A DNA stretch of 64,000 bases from Chenopodium formosanum. Lineage: Eukaryota; Streptophyta; Magnoliopsida; Caryophyllales; Amaranthaceae. Positions 52,101-62,556 of the stretch are shown here, piece after piece; position 1 is the stretch's first letter; each line of letters opens with the position of its first letter. The stretch lies in NCBI GenBank assembly GCA_024500155.1, contig CM044869.1, positions 50,361,898 through 50,425,897 on the forward strand, in the 5' to 3' direction. Both the position numbers and the translations under genes were made by a program. Below the pieces are notes generated by a model that did no database searches, was not told where the DNA came from, and saw only the letters and a program-made list of their open reading frames with translations.

Positions 52101-52338
52101 GTCAGTCTTCAATAATTTCGATGCTTCCCTGAAAAAAAAAACAAAACGATTTAAAAAGTGAGAAATATAGAAAAATTGCGTCGAAATTAGGGTTAGGAGG
52201 AGAGAGAAAGAAGTACAAATGAAAGTGATGAAAAGCGCCATCAACTAATTCATCGACAATATTTAGGGATTCGTTGATGAAGAGCTGAGGTTTAAGGTTG
52301 AATGACTCGAAAATCGCCTCGCTTTCGCTACCTTCCAT
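43123..52338 (-). CDS. MIS12: Kinetochore protein MIS12 homologue (7 exons, 245 aa)
   Basis: Subunit of the MIND (Mis12) complex that links CENP-C-bearing centromeric chromatin to the outer kinetochore. Exons on the minus strand: 52338-52217, 52128-52071, 51337-51218, 45082-44987, 44863-44725, 43408-43271, 43187-43123. All phases join to 245 residues (Arabidopsis MIS12 is about 240). The start MEGSESEAIFESFNLKPQLF matches plant MIS12 N-termini. The middle (EQVEAQLDNLRNKLAE, CSELKQELRELERKS, SELRHKMEQLKSKEMKE) has heptad-like coiled-coil character, and the end is GLSKLGLDDLQEFMTKM. Intron 3 is 6.1 kb and holds an hAT-type element and a possible MITE. No lesion was seen. Confidence 0.93.
46790..47222. 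mobile_element. Possible MITE in MIS12 intron 3
   Basis: The ends contain TGTTTGGAT in inverted orientation (left TGTGTTTGGATTGAAGGA; right read inward ATTGTTTGGATAATGGA), followed by purine-rich tracts (GGAGAGAAGAG and GGAGAAGAGGAGAG). ATG flanks both sides. The inverted repeat is imperfect and the class is uncertain. Confidence 0.4.
47600..48543. mobile_element. Non-autonomous hAT-type element, 928 bp, perfect TSD GCCATGCC, in MIS12 intron 3
   Basis: The element spans 47608-48535. Both flanks read GCCATGCC (47600-47607, 48536-48543). Ends are CATAGTTAT and, inward from the other side, CAATGTTAT. The left about 190 bp and right about 110 bp are filled with GGATCGTAGAATCG-type words and their complements, with an AT-rich core between. 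No transposase frame. Confidence 0.85.
48544..51217. other. Rest of MIS12 intron 3, no gene recognised
   Basis: AT-rich intron sequence. The stretch 49790-50330 has a composition and ending (CTTGTAATCCCTC... ATTAATCAATTATC) reminiscent of an LTR 3' part, but no paired LTR or primer site was found. Confidence 0.35.
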
Positions 52339-52461
52339 TGATACTACCTGTATTTGAATGAATGAGTTGTTAATTTGTTATGGTTATGGAGTTTGGACTT
52401 CGCATATTCATGTTTTTCCCGCCAATGTCATTACAATAACAAATTAAACTTTATACTTTAT

Positions 52462-53478
52462 ACTTCCTTCGTTTTAAATTATAGTGCCAATGAATTTATT
52501 TATTTTTTTCTTTTTAAGTGTAAGAAAAAAGAAAAACATTAGGAACTCCTCCTCACAAGGGGTATTCCAAATACATCAGAAGAGATAATAGGGTACAAAG
52601 ATGAGAAAGTACAAAGAGTAATGTCCATGTTATCATTAACAAGATGACGTACATTCGCGATCTAATCTGCTGCTTTGTTTGCTTCTCTGTAAACATGATG
52701 AATATCCCACTGTTGAAACCTTTGAAGAAGAATGAGGATGTCGGTGATGATGTGATCGATTTTCCATAGAACGGACCAAACTCCCTTGATTGCGTTGATT
52801 ACTAGGAGATTATCCCCTTCAATGACTAAATGTTGAATCCCGTGTTGAAGAGCGAGAAGGATCCCTTTTTGGAGAGTTGTAGCTTCTGCAACAAAAACAA
52901 TGGTGTTGCCGAGGTTGAAAGTGCGAGCTGCGATAAGGGAACCAGTGTTGTCTCTAATGATGACACCTGCTAGTGCGGAATGGAATGGATGGGTTGGTGG
53001 TGGGTATGGGTTTGGGATCTCTGCACAGGTGATCCCGAGCTTAAAAAGGTATATGTGAGAGTACGATATTGCCACTCATTGAACGCAAACTGCGCTCTGT
53101 GGAAAGTTCGAGGGATATCTAATGTTTTATTTCGGAAAATTATAGAATTTCATTCTTTCCATATGCTCCATAATAAGAAGATAATTTTTTTTAAGAGTGG
53201 AGTTGTTCTTTCTAAGGTTGTTTAGCGTGGGTAGTAAGCCTCCTTGTGTAAGAAAACTGCTAACCAACTCTTTGTTTAAGGATGTTCCCAAATATCTTTA
53301 GTTTTTTTCACAACCGAGAAATAGGTGTTCAATTGTCTCTGAATTTAAAGTACAAAGGCTACAATTGCTAAAAGGAATAATTTTTCTTTTGTAAAGGATA
53401 TCTCTAACTCCAATGCTACCTTGCATCAATGAGTAGCCAATGAATGAGTAGATTAAACTTCCTTCGTTTTAAATTATA
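52462..53478 (-). mobile_element. LINE RNase H fragment flanked by 22-bp direct repeats
   Basis: On the minus strand, 53075-52662 encodes an RNase H domain of plant L1 type (AGVIIRDNTGSLIAA, AEATTLQKGILLAL, HLVIEGDNLLVINAI, VYREANKAAD). Upstream to about 53440 is a degraded zf-RVT region. A T-rich stretch at 52498-52516 fits a LINE A-tail read from the minus strand. Identical 22-bp sequences at 52462-52483 and 53457-53478 flank the block. A long target duplication is possible, but the left copy is separated from the T-run by about 10 bp. Confidence 0.7.
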
Positions 53479-53663
53479 CTTTATACTTCTTACGTTCCAA
53501 ATTAAATGTTGTTGTAATAGAACTAGATAGTAGATTAAAGCAAGATCACCCCACTTAAATCATGTTGATTGACAAATCATTGTAAATCAACCCCTATTGT
53601 GGGCTAGCTTTGCAATATAGTAAATTTAAAATAAAAAGAAAAACTTCGAAAAATATTGTGTAG

Positions 53664-53685
53664 AACGGACTCATGTGAGTCCGTT
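53664..53685. repeat. Perfect 10-bp inverted repeat with 2-bp spacer
   Basis: AACGGACTCA and TGAGTCCGTT around TG. It is followed by a GC-rich patch (CGGCCCGCGCTCGGCCCG) in otherwise AT-rich DNA, just left of the Mutator-like element. It could mark an old transposon end; this is unproven. Confidence 0.5.
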
Positions 53686-54003
53686 TTATTAATCGGCCCG
53701 CGCTCGGCCCGTTTACTTAAAGTACAGCCCTCGTGCGGCCCGAAGTTTAAATGTTCATGATTTTTTAAAAAAAAAAAATCAAAATCAAACCTAACGTTCC
53801 GCCTTTCTCCTTCTTCTTCTTACCCACGTTTTCTGCATTTTCACTCCATTTTCATCAGTTACACTCCATTACTATCAACTTAACTTCATTTTCTCGAATA
53901 GTTCGCATCACTACTTCATTTTCCAGCTTTAATTTTATTTGCATGTATTTAATTTTTAGTTCTTTTATGTAAACCCTAACTTTCGTCATTCTCGACTCCA
54001 TTA

Positions 54004-57000
54004 ATGGTTGACATTCCGTCGATTAAGGATTCTTCTCCCTTAAAAGTTTATCTTAAACGAAGTAAACAAGCACAAAAACAGGAGAAGACAGTTGCAATGG
54101 CTGAAAGGTTTATTATATTTCAGTTATTTTTAGGTTATATTGTTTTTTTAAAAATCGATTTTTGTAAGTTATTATTTCGTTCTGTAGGGACGATTCAAAA
54201 CCTCCATTGAAGAAGCGTGGTCCTAAACCTGGTTCTAAACGAAGTCGACCTGTTAGGTGTGAAATTCTATTCTATTTAATTCGCAAAAAGACATAGCGGG
54301 TTTTGTACTTGTTTTTTTATATTAGAATCTTTTTTCTTGGGAAACATACTATATCTGGTTTTTAAGTAGAATATTCTTGTGTACAATTATCTTATTGTAA
54401 TTTGATAATATATACTTTTTGTCAGGATTCACAATTACTTTGTCAGGAATTATATTTTTCCTATCAGAAATTAGCTTATTATACTGTGATAAATCATATA
54501 TATGCAAATTAGGTTGTCTTGAATTAGATTATTTTATTTTGATAATAGTATATGTTTGTCAGGATTTAGGTTTTTTTGGTCAGAAATTAATTTCTTTTTG
54601 TCAGTATTTAAATTACATCAATAAGGAATAATATTGCTTCAATCCAAAATAAGATTACTTTTATCAGTAATAAGATATGTGTGATCACATTACTTTAGTT
54701 AGGAATAACAATTTTTCATCAGGAATAAGAGTATTTTGGTCAGAAATGAATTTATTTTTATCAGGAAAAAGATATTTATGCTCAGAAATAAGATTACTAT
54801 TATCATGAGTAACATAATTATTATCATGAAATAGAATGTTTTATTTAGCTTTTAATTTTAATGTGATTTTTTACTTTTCAATTTTTCAATTCTCTTACTG
54901 AAGATGATATTTCAGACTTAGAGCTTGGTAATAAATCCGGTCCTAATCATCTTTGTCAAATTCTGGAAGATTTAATTGATAAGCAAAAGAAGGATGTAAT
55001 AGACATTGGTTTTGGTGGATTGCTTCATAAGAATTTGAAGGATAATATTAGCCATCAGTTGTACGGTTATATAGTAACTCATTATAATCCCAAGGCAAGA
55101 AATCTGATTGTTGGTAAAAAGGAACATGCCATTCATATTGATAGTTCCGATATTGCTGATGTTTTGGTTATTCCTTATACCGATCTAGCTGTGAAAGAGA
55201 TTTCTAAAAACAAGAAAGGATTTAATCCTGATGACAGTTTGAAGTTAGAGTGGAGGAAGTTTTTGTGTTTAGATATAGAAGATGAATCGGAAAAAGGAGA
55301 TGAATCTGAAACTAATAAGAAGAAGAAGAGGAAAACTGGAGATGAATCTGAAAAAGATGTTCAAAGTAAGAAGAAGAAATCTGAAAGAGCAGTCCAAAGT
55401 AAGAAGAAGAAGACATATGTCAATTTTGTTACTTATCAAACATTGTTTGAGAAATATAGAGAGGGAGGTTATGAATTCAAGAGACTCTTTGTTATGTTTG
55501 TTGTATCTAATTTTTTGGCTCCAATTGGTGATAAGTCCCCCAATTTTAACATCATCAAGTCTTTGGAAGATGTACGTTTCATAAAGACTTACAACTGGGC
55601 TGGTTATGTGATGGATTGGTTATGTGATGGATTGGTTATGTGATTCAATAGCAGACTTTCAGGCTTTTGTTTTGAAGAAGAAGGCAGGAGAGGAAGTGAA
55701 AACTAAATCAAAACAAGTAAATGGCTGTATGGTTGCCTTTGTAATTGCTTTTTTGCAAAAGTTTGAGTTTGGGACCACTTTAGATAGGAAGCCATTTGTA
55801 ATGAATTGGTCTTGTGAAAGTCTAAATGAGAGGATTAAAGCCGTTGCTGAAAATATCGATTATGGTACTGTGAAACTGTATCCTCAGACATTACCATTAC
55901 AATATGCTGGGAAAAGTGAACAAGATCTTCTAAAATCTTTTCAGTTGGATAGCATTGAGTTTAAACTTGAAGATACTGATGATGAAGATTTTGGTGAAAA
56001 GAAAGAAGGTTAGGGTGTACCATTTGCTAGCATTGATTTGAAAGCTGAAGATGAGAAAGCTAGATATGTAATGTACAGGATTCCTAAAGAGTATCCCACT
56101 GATGATGAGATTGATAATATGGATATTGATGTAAGTTTAAAATCTCATCTTATTATTAATTTTGTAAAGTTTATGATTCAAGTATTCATACTGTATAACC
56201 TGCTGTTATGTACTTACTTTTTTTCAGGAACTAAGTGATTAAAATAATATGAATGAGGATTAATTGCAGTCAGAAATTAGTTTAGTTTTATCAGTAGTAA
56301 GAAATTTAATATCAGGAAATAAATTATCTTAATTAGCATTAATATTGTCAGTCAGAAATTAGATTACTTTTGTCAGGAATAAGATAATGTTAGTTAGGAA
56401 TGTGAGAATTTTGGCCAGGAATGAAATTATTTTAGTCAGGAAATAAGTTATATCTCAATTAGGAATAACATTGTTTCAGTCAGAAATTAGATTACTTTTA
56501 TCAGGAATAACAAAATGTTAGTCAGGAATGTAATAATTTTGGTCAAGAAATAAGTTATCTCATTCAGGAATAACATTGTTTTAGTCAGAAATTATATTAC
56601 TTTTATCAGGAATTAGAATGTTGCAATTCACTTGAAGATAGTATATTTTATTATATTTTACTTAATAACTCTTTATTCTATTTTTTATTAGTCTGTGAAG
56701 AAGAAAATGATGAAATTTGGTCGTGACTTGAAGATCGTATCAGATAACCAAATTCACTTTGCTATTGATTTGAAGGATGAAGCAATAAAAACTTCACAAG
56801 AGTCTCAATCTCAAGGAGAAGATAATGTATATTCCAATCCTCAGTTCTTAGCAAAAATTGATGAAATAGTGTTAGCTGCTATGCAGAGCAAAAAGTTAGC
56901 CGTTGATTTGGATAATTTTGATCTTAAGCTTAAACCTGATGAAATTGTAAGTTTAATTACCTTTATTATTATTTTATATATGAAATTAATTTAAGATTTG

Positions 57001-60000
57001 TGTCTGATATTAATGTTGATTATATAGGTGAATAATGTTAATGCTGATTTTGATTTGGAAAAAGACCAAAGTCAAGATATACATGAAAGTGATAATTTAG
57101 AGGATGTAAATCCAGAAAAACAATTCAATGTAGAAAAAGAAACTGATATACCTAAAACTGGTATGCCTAAAGAGATACCAAAGGATAATACAGATGAAGG
57201 CAACGTATTGACTGTTCACCCTGATGTTGCTGTTTCAGTTGGTGTAGAATCTGCTGCTATATATTATGAATCTGGCACATCACCATTAGGAAATGTGGTT
57301 AGTTTAGTTGGTGGGGAGGGTGTTCTTAGTTCTACAACCGTGGTTGGTTCTGAGGTGGTCACAGGATCATTAGAAACTTCAACATCACCTCCAAGAACAC
57401 CAAGGAAAGCCAAGGGACTCAATGAATTTTATTCTGCTGGTTTGAATAATAATCAGGCTAGGGTTGTGCAAGAAGGTAGGAGTTTTTCCAAGGGAACTGA
57501 TTCTATGCCAAAGTTTCAATTAATTACTCCTACTCCTCCTTCTCCTCAACCATCCCAAGAAGAAAATGCAGAAGTTACTGAAGAAAAAGTTCCAGTAACT
57601 AATGAAAAAGAAAGTAAAAATGACAAGGATGATGACAGCACATCTAAGGTCTAATATGTGTATTTTACTTGAATAATTTATTAAAATAATTTTTGCATTT
57701 AACTTTGATATTTTATATAAATAAATGTATATATTTTTTATTTCTGTTATACATATGTTTTTAGGTTTTTACTAAATCTGATGATGTAATTCAGACTAAA
57801 GTTACAGAAGAACATCATTTATCTATTGATAAGGTTCATCAAGTAATTTTTTTTTGTTATTTTGTTTCATGAATTAAAGTATTTTGGTCAGAAATTAGAT
57901 TTATTTTGTCATGAATGAAATTAATTTTATCAGAAATTTGTTTGTTTATTATTGTCCGGAATTAGATTATTTTTGTCATTTATTATATAAGTTTTGTCAT
58001 CAATTAAAATATGTTTGTCAGGAATTAAAATATGTCTGAAAGCAATAAGATTGGTTTAGTGAGAAATTAGATTAAATATATCAGGAATAAGAATATTTTA
58101 GTCAAATATTAGATCAGTTTGGGCAGGAATTAAATTATTTTTGTCAAGAAGTAAATTATTTCAATCAGGAATAAAGTTGTTTCAGTCAAATATTAGATTA
58201 TTTTTATCAGTAATAAGAAAACTTTAGTCAGGAATTATAGCTTTTTGATCAGAAATTAACTTTTTTTTAAAAGTAATACATTCTTAATCAGGAAAAAGAT
58301 TTTTTCATTCAGCAATTAGATTACCTTTGTCAGGAATTAGAATATTTAATTCAGGATTCATATTATATTAGTATAGGTTATTATTGTCAGGATTTAGATT
58401 ACTTTGTTTGATATTAATACATTTTTTTTCTTGCAGGAAGTAGAAGCTCAGTCTAGAGATACAACTGCAGTTTTAGATTTATTTAGAAATAAATACGTTG
58501 CAAAGGAATCTGTTCCAAATGAATCTTCTACTGCTCCTAATTCTGACATAATTCTAATAGATAAAACTCCTACTCCTCCTACTGCTGCTGATTTGTCTCA
58601 AGATGAGCTTATGGTATTAGGAACTCAGGCTCTTAAAACACACATTCAGTTAATTGATGTAGACAAAATTTCTACTGGAGCAAATGATCCTGCTGAAACT
58701 ACCTTTATTGTTGCTGATACATATGCTGAAAAAAGGGTTGAGAGATGGCAATATTTAAGAGATAAACAACAGTTGGAATTGCAGGCTTCAGATTGGGTAG
58801 ATCCCCCTATTGATTAGATTCTGATTCAAAATCGACAAATTCTTGTCTCTAGGAATTTGCAGGAAAATAAGCCTCTGTATCTGAAAAATTTAACTAAGCA
58901 TGAAAGATATATGTGTGACTTCCTCTTTTTTAGGCAATATGACGAGGAGTATGAGTTAGATCCTACAAGAGAAGATGAGGGAGTTAAGGCTCATAACAAC
59001 AGTCTGTATGTGGAAGATACTGGTACTGTTATCTGTCAGTTTCCCAGTGAAGATATTTTCCAAAGCGATATTATTTTGGTTAAAGAGGAGTTTTGTTCGT
59101 TGCGTCCCTCTGTTTGGGTTAATAGTGCTATTCATGATGCTTGGGCTTCTGTGCTGAATATTGAAGAGAGCAAAATAACTGACAGAGATAATTTTCAGTA
59201 CAAAAGATTTGTTTTTCATATTGGAGTTGCTGTAAGTTTTTTCTTTTTCTTTGCTTATTATTTTTTGGAATTCTTATTTATATAACATAATGTATTTTTT
59301 ATTTTTTTGTTTTGTAGGAGGTTATACAGAGAGAAATAAGTATAAAAAAGAAGTCAAGTTCATCAAAGAACAGGAAAATTTTTTGAATTCTTTGGAAAAT
59401 GATCCAGAAAGAATATGCAAAGTTTAAGGATCAGTTGACAAAAAGGGAGCTTGATTTAGAATTGAAAAAACATGATGCTGAAGATGTTTATATTGCCATT
59501 GATAAGTGGGTTCAACGTTTTCCATCGATTAACATAGCTAAAGCAGAGTTGGTAAGTTTTTAACTTTATTTCTTGTTTTAGTCAGGTAATATATTTTTAT
59601 ATTCAGCTATTAGCTGTTATAGTCAGGTAATAGTCAAATATAGTAAGATAGTTCAGGTATTAGCTTCTTATTGTCTAGTAATAATTCATTGTACTGTTAT
59701 AATAGTCAGTTATTATATATTTATAGTCAGGTATTATTCAGACACAATGTAGCTGCTTTGGAAAGTTGTATATCATTCCTTGGCAGTGGCAAATTCTATT
59801 TGAGTTGGCATACTCCTTTTTCATGGAAGACAAGCAATGAAAATTATGATTGTGGGCTTTTTGCATTAATGTGTATGCAAAAGTACACTGGATTAGATGG
59901 AGGACTTGTTGATTTAAAACTTGTAAGTGTTTTTCTCTTTTGTTTTTTGTTTTGATTTATACTACTTATTTTTTTATTGTTATTATATTTGTATTGTTGT

Positions 60001-60180
60001 ATAAATTTGCAGAAGCAAAATCAGAAGGTGTATAGATGCAGAATTGCTTATGATTTCATGAATAGAGAAGAGAATTTTTTGCGCAAGAAACTGTGGAATG
60101 ATTGCATTGCCTTTTCTATTAACAAGGATAAAATTTTCAAAGCTCAGCCTGCAAGGAAGAAGCTTGAGGCTATATATTAG
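54004..60180 (+). pseudogene. Ulp1-type (C48) cysteine protease gene of a Mutator-like element, degenerate
   Basis: Probable exons: 54004-54107, 54188-54256, 54904-56130, 56692-56946, 57028-57648, 57765-57833, 58437-59231, 59318 onward, 59742-59922, 60013-60180. The 54904 exon matches the N-terminal region of plant Ulp1-like transposon proteins (IDIGFGGLLHKNL, FKRLFVMFVVSNFLAP, YVMDWLCD). The middle is acidic, Lys-rich and low in complexity. The 58437 exon carries SLRPSVWVNSAIHDAWASVLN, like the LRPGxWLxxxVIDxW start of C48 domains. NYDCGLFALMCMQKYTG holds the catalytic Cys. I saw no clear catalytic His, and the usual Gln before the Cys is not evident. Lesions: a 16-bp duplication frameshift (55602-55633), TAG at 56011-56013, TAG at 58815-58817, and frame loss after 59318. 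The exon 2/3 junction is also out of phase. Confidence 0.8.
55602..55649 (+). repeat. 16-bp tandem duplication that shifts the Ulp1-like frame
   Basis: GGTTATGTGATGGATT occurs at 55602-55617 and again at 55618-55633, then a partial third copy GGTTATGTGATTCAAT. With a single unit the frame reads through (YVMDWLCDSIADF). The extra 16 bp forces a TGA at 55641-55643. Confidence 0.85.
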
Positions 60181-60777
60181 AAGGAAAAAGCTGCTATAAA
60201 AAAAGAAAAAGAGAGGATATTCAAGTTGGAGCAGCAGAAACAAAAGCAAATTGAAGAATACAACCAGCAAAATATAGACAATAGTTAGATAATTTTATTT
60301 TGTATATATATTTCCTTTTTGTAGTCAAATATTAGGTTTTTTTGTTTGATAATATTTAAGTATAGATACATATAAATTTTGTTTTTACAGTTATATATGT
60401 ATTTATTTTCTTTTTTTTTGTATATATATTTTTTTTAGTCAGATATAAGTTTCTTTTCTTTAATATTATCAGTTAGGTATACATGGTTGTTTATGTCATA
60501 ACTTAGATTACTTTTATCAGGAAAACAAACGACAGTTAGGAGTTAGTATATTTCTTAAGGAAATAAATGATTTTTATCAGGGAATAAATCATATTAGTCA
60601 GGAATAGCATTGTTTTGTTTAGAAATTAGATTAATTTTGTCAGGAATAATCAAAAATATCAAAACTTAATTTTGATTAAAAATTTAAAATATCAAAATCA
60701 AAATATACCTGAACAAAATATAATATTTTTTACTATTATTTTTAATGAATAAAAATTATTTGATGAATGCCTCAATA
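60181..60777. other. Spacer between Ulp1-like and FAR1-like gene ends
   Basis: Begins with an in-frame continuation of the Ulp1 end (KEKAAIKKEKERIF, coiled-coil-like) up to TAG at about 60286, so the 60178-60180 TAG may be another late nonsense change. Then AT-rich spacer with the TCAGGAATAAG repeat. Confidence 0.5.
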
Positions 60778-61197
60778 TTAAATGAGTTGTGGATTTGGAG
60801 TTTTTGTACCAAATTCATTTGGATCTCTAGTTGTTGTTCTTCTTCTTTCGAAATGTCCTCTAATTCGTTTGTTTTTCTTTGGCCTTCCTTTTGTTTTTGG
60901 TCGTTTTGGATCTTTTACAGCATTCCTTCTCTCTTGTTCTTCATCAAGCTCACGAATTTTTTCTTCATTTGTTTGGAACACTTTTCTTACAAAGTTGTAC
61001 ATTTGTTCCAAAGCATCATCACATAATTTTGTTGCTTCTTCGTTCCCTTGACATATTGTTACAAGGTTGTAAAAATTCTTTGTTATTGATTGCCTCCAAG
61101 GAGTGTTTATTAATGAATGATTTGTAGTTGCATTTCCTAACAAAAAAAAAAAAAAAGATTACTACATTTTGGTCAGGAATAAGATAATATTACTCAG

Positions 61198-61200
<3 letters not shown>

Positions 61201-61269
<69 letters not shown>
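61201..61269. repeat. (TA)n microsatellite, about 34 units
   Basis: An uninterrupted TA run embedded inside one TCAGGAATAAG block, within the FAR1-like intron. Its length may be unreliable. Confidence 0.95.
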
Positions 61270-61271
<2 letters not shown>

Positions 61272-62256
61272 ATAATAATATTATAATTGTCAGTAATAAT
61301 AATATATATCAGGAATAAGATTATTAATTCAGGAATAAGATTACTACGTTTAGTCATGAATAAGATAAGTTTGGTCAGGAATAAGATATGTTTAGTAATG
61401 AATAAGATAAGCTTTGTCGGGAATACATCAAGAATAAGTTTTTAAATTTGTAAGGAATAAGATGATATTTGTCAGGGATAACATAACATTAGTCAGGAAT
61501 AACAATACTTGTATTGTTTTTTTGTATGAGCCATAAGGTTTTCTAACAGAAATAAGATTTTTGTCACGAATAAAAATATATTTAACAGGAATAAGATTTT
61601 ATTTGTCAGGAATAAAAATACTTATAACAGGAATAAGATATTATTTGTCAGAAGTAAGATTAAATTTTTCAGTAAAAACAATATTGTTTTCTGCATGGGC
61701 CATAAGTGTTCTTGCATCATGAAAAGCTATAAAAATCTGAAAATTTAATATATTGCATTATGAAAAACTTATACAAATTTGACTAAAGTCGTGAAAAAGT
61801 CAAATAAAATGGACAAAGTATTTAGTTGCATCATCAAAAAGTCATACAAATCTGAAAAAAGTAATTTATTACATCATTAAAAACTCATAAAAAAAAGACT
61901 AAAGTCATAATTTCTTCTGTTAAATTACATGTTAATTATTGTTGTTCATACATAACTGTTTTCTATTTAAAGGCTGTTTAAATCAAGTTTATTCTATAAA
62001 AAGACTTAAATTAACAACCTCTATTGTTTCTATATAAGGTTGAGTCTCATATCATTAACTTTGCATTAAGTTATATTTTTTTTCTTCTATACAATCTTTG
62101 ATTTCTATGCAAATTTGGAAAAATGTTCTGTTAAGTTCAGATCAATTTATCGGCATAGTTTGGTAAATAAATTAAGCTTTATAATTATACATATGTTTTG
62201 TGGTTTAGTAAATATTTTATGTTTTCATTGTTTTTTGTGTGTTTTTTTAATTTCAG

Positions 62257-62556
62257 CCACTTCTTGCAGATTGGAAAGGTTTTCTTTTAAAATTCAATTG
62301 TCCAATTAGAGTCTATCATGGGAATAATGGCAGATTTTGGGAGGTTAGAGTGATAAGCGTACCACAAAATACAGGAACCTGTGGTGGTTGTTTTATCGAT
62401 GATGCATGGACAAGCTTTATATCATCCAATAATATTGTTGATGGAGAAAGACTGGATATTTATCATGATAATGATTCAAATTTTTACATTAGAGTTCTTA
62501 ATGCTGATGGTAATGAGAGGCTTCCTACTGAAGCAGAAAATGGTATTAATTTATAA
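62257..62556 (+). CDS. B3 DNA-binding domain exon, antisense within the FAR1-like intron (partial gene)
   Basis: After the acceptor TTTCAG at 62251-62256, an open frame of 99 codons to TAA reads PLLADWKGFLLKF, then NNGRFWEVRVISV, DDAWTSFISSNNIVDGERLD, YIRVLN. This fits the REM-type B3 fold (NGRxWxVxV, W..F...N.I..GD.L.F, strand with F.V.I) that binds DNA in plant transcription factors. It is open and in one frame, unlike its neighbours. No in-phase upstream exon could be assigned: a candidate ATG at 62107 leads to a donor at 62163 but in the wrong phase. It is either a captured fragment or the last exon of a gene whose start I cannot see. Confidence 0.6.
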   Translation, partial: PLLADWKGFLLKFNCPIRVYHGNNGRFWEVRVISVPQNTGTCGGCFIDDAWTSFISSNNIVDGERLDIYHDNDSNFYIRVLNADGNERLPTEAENGINL

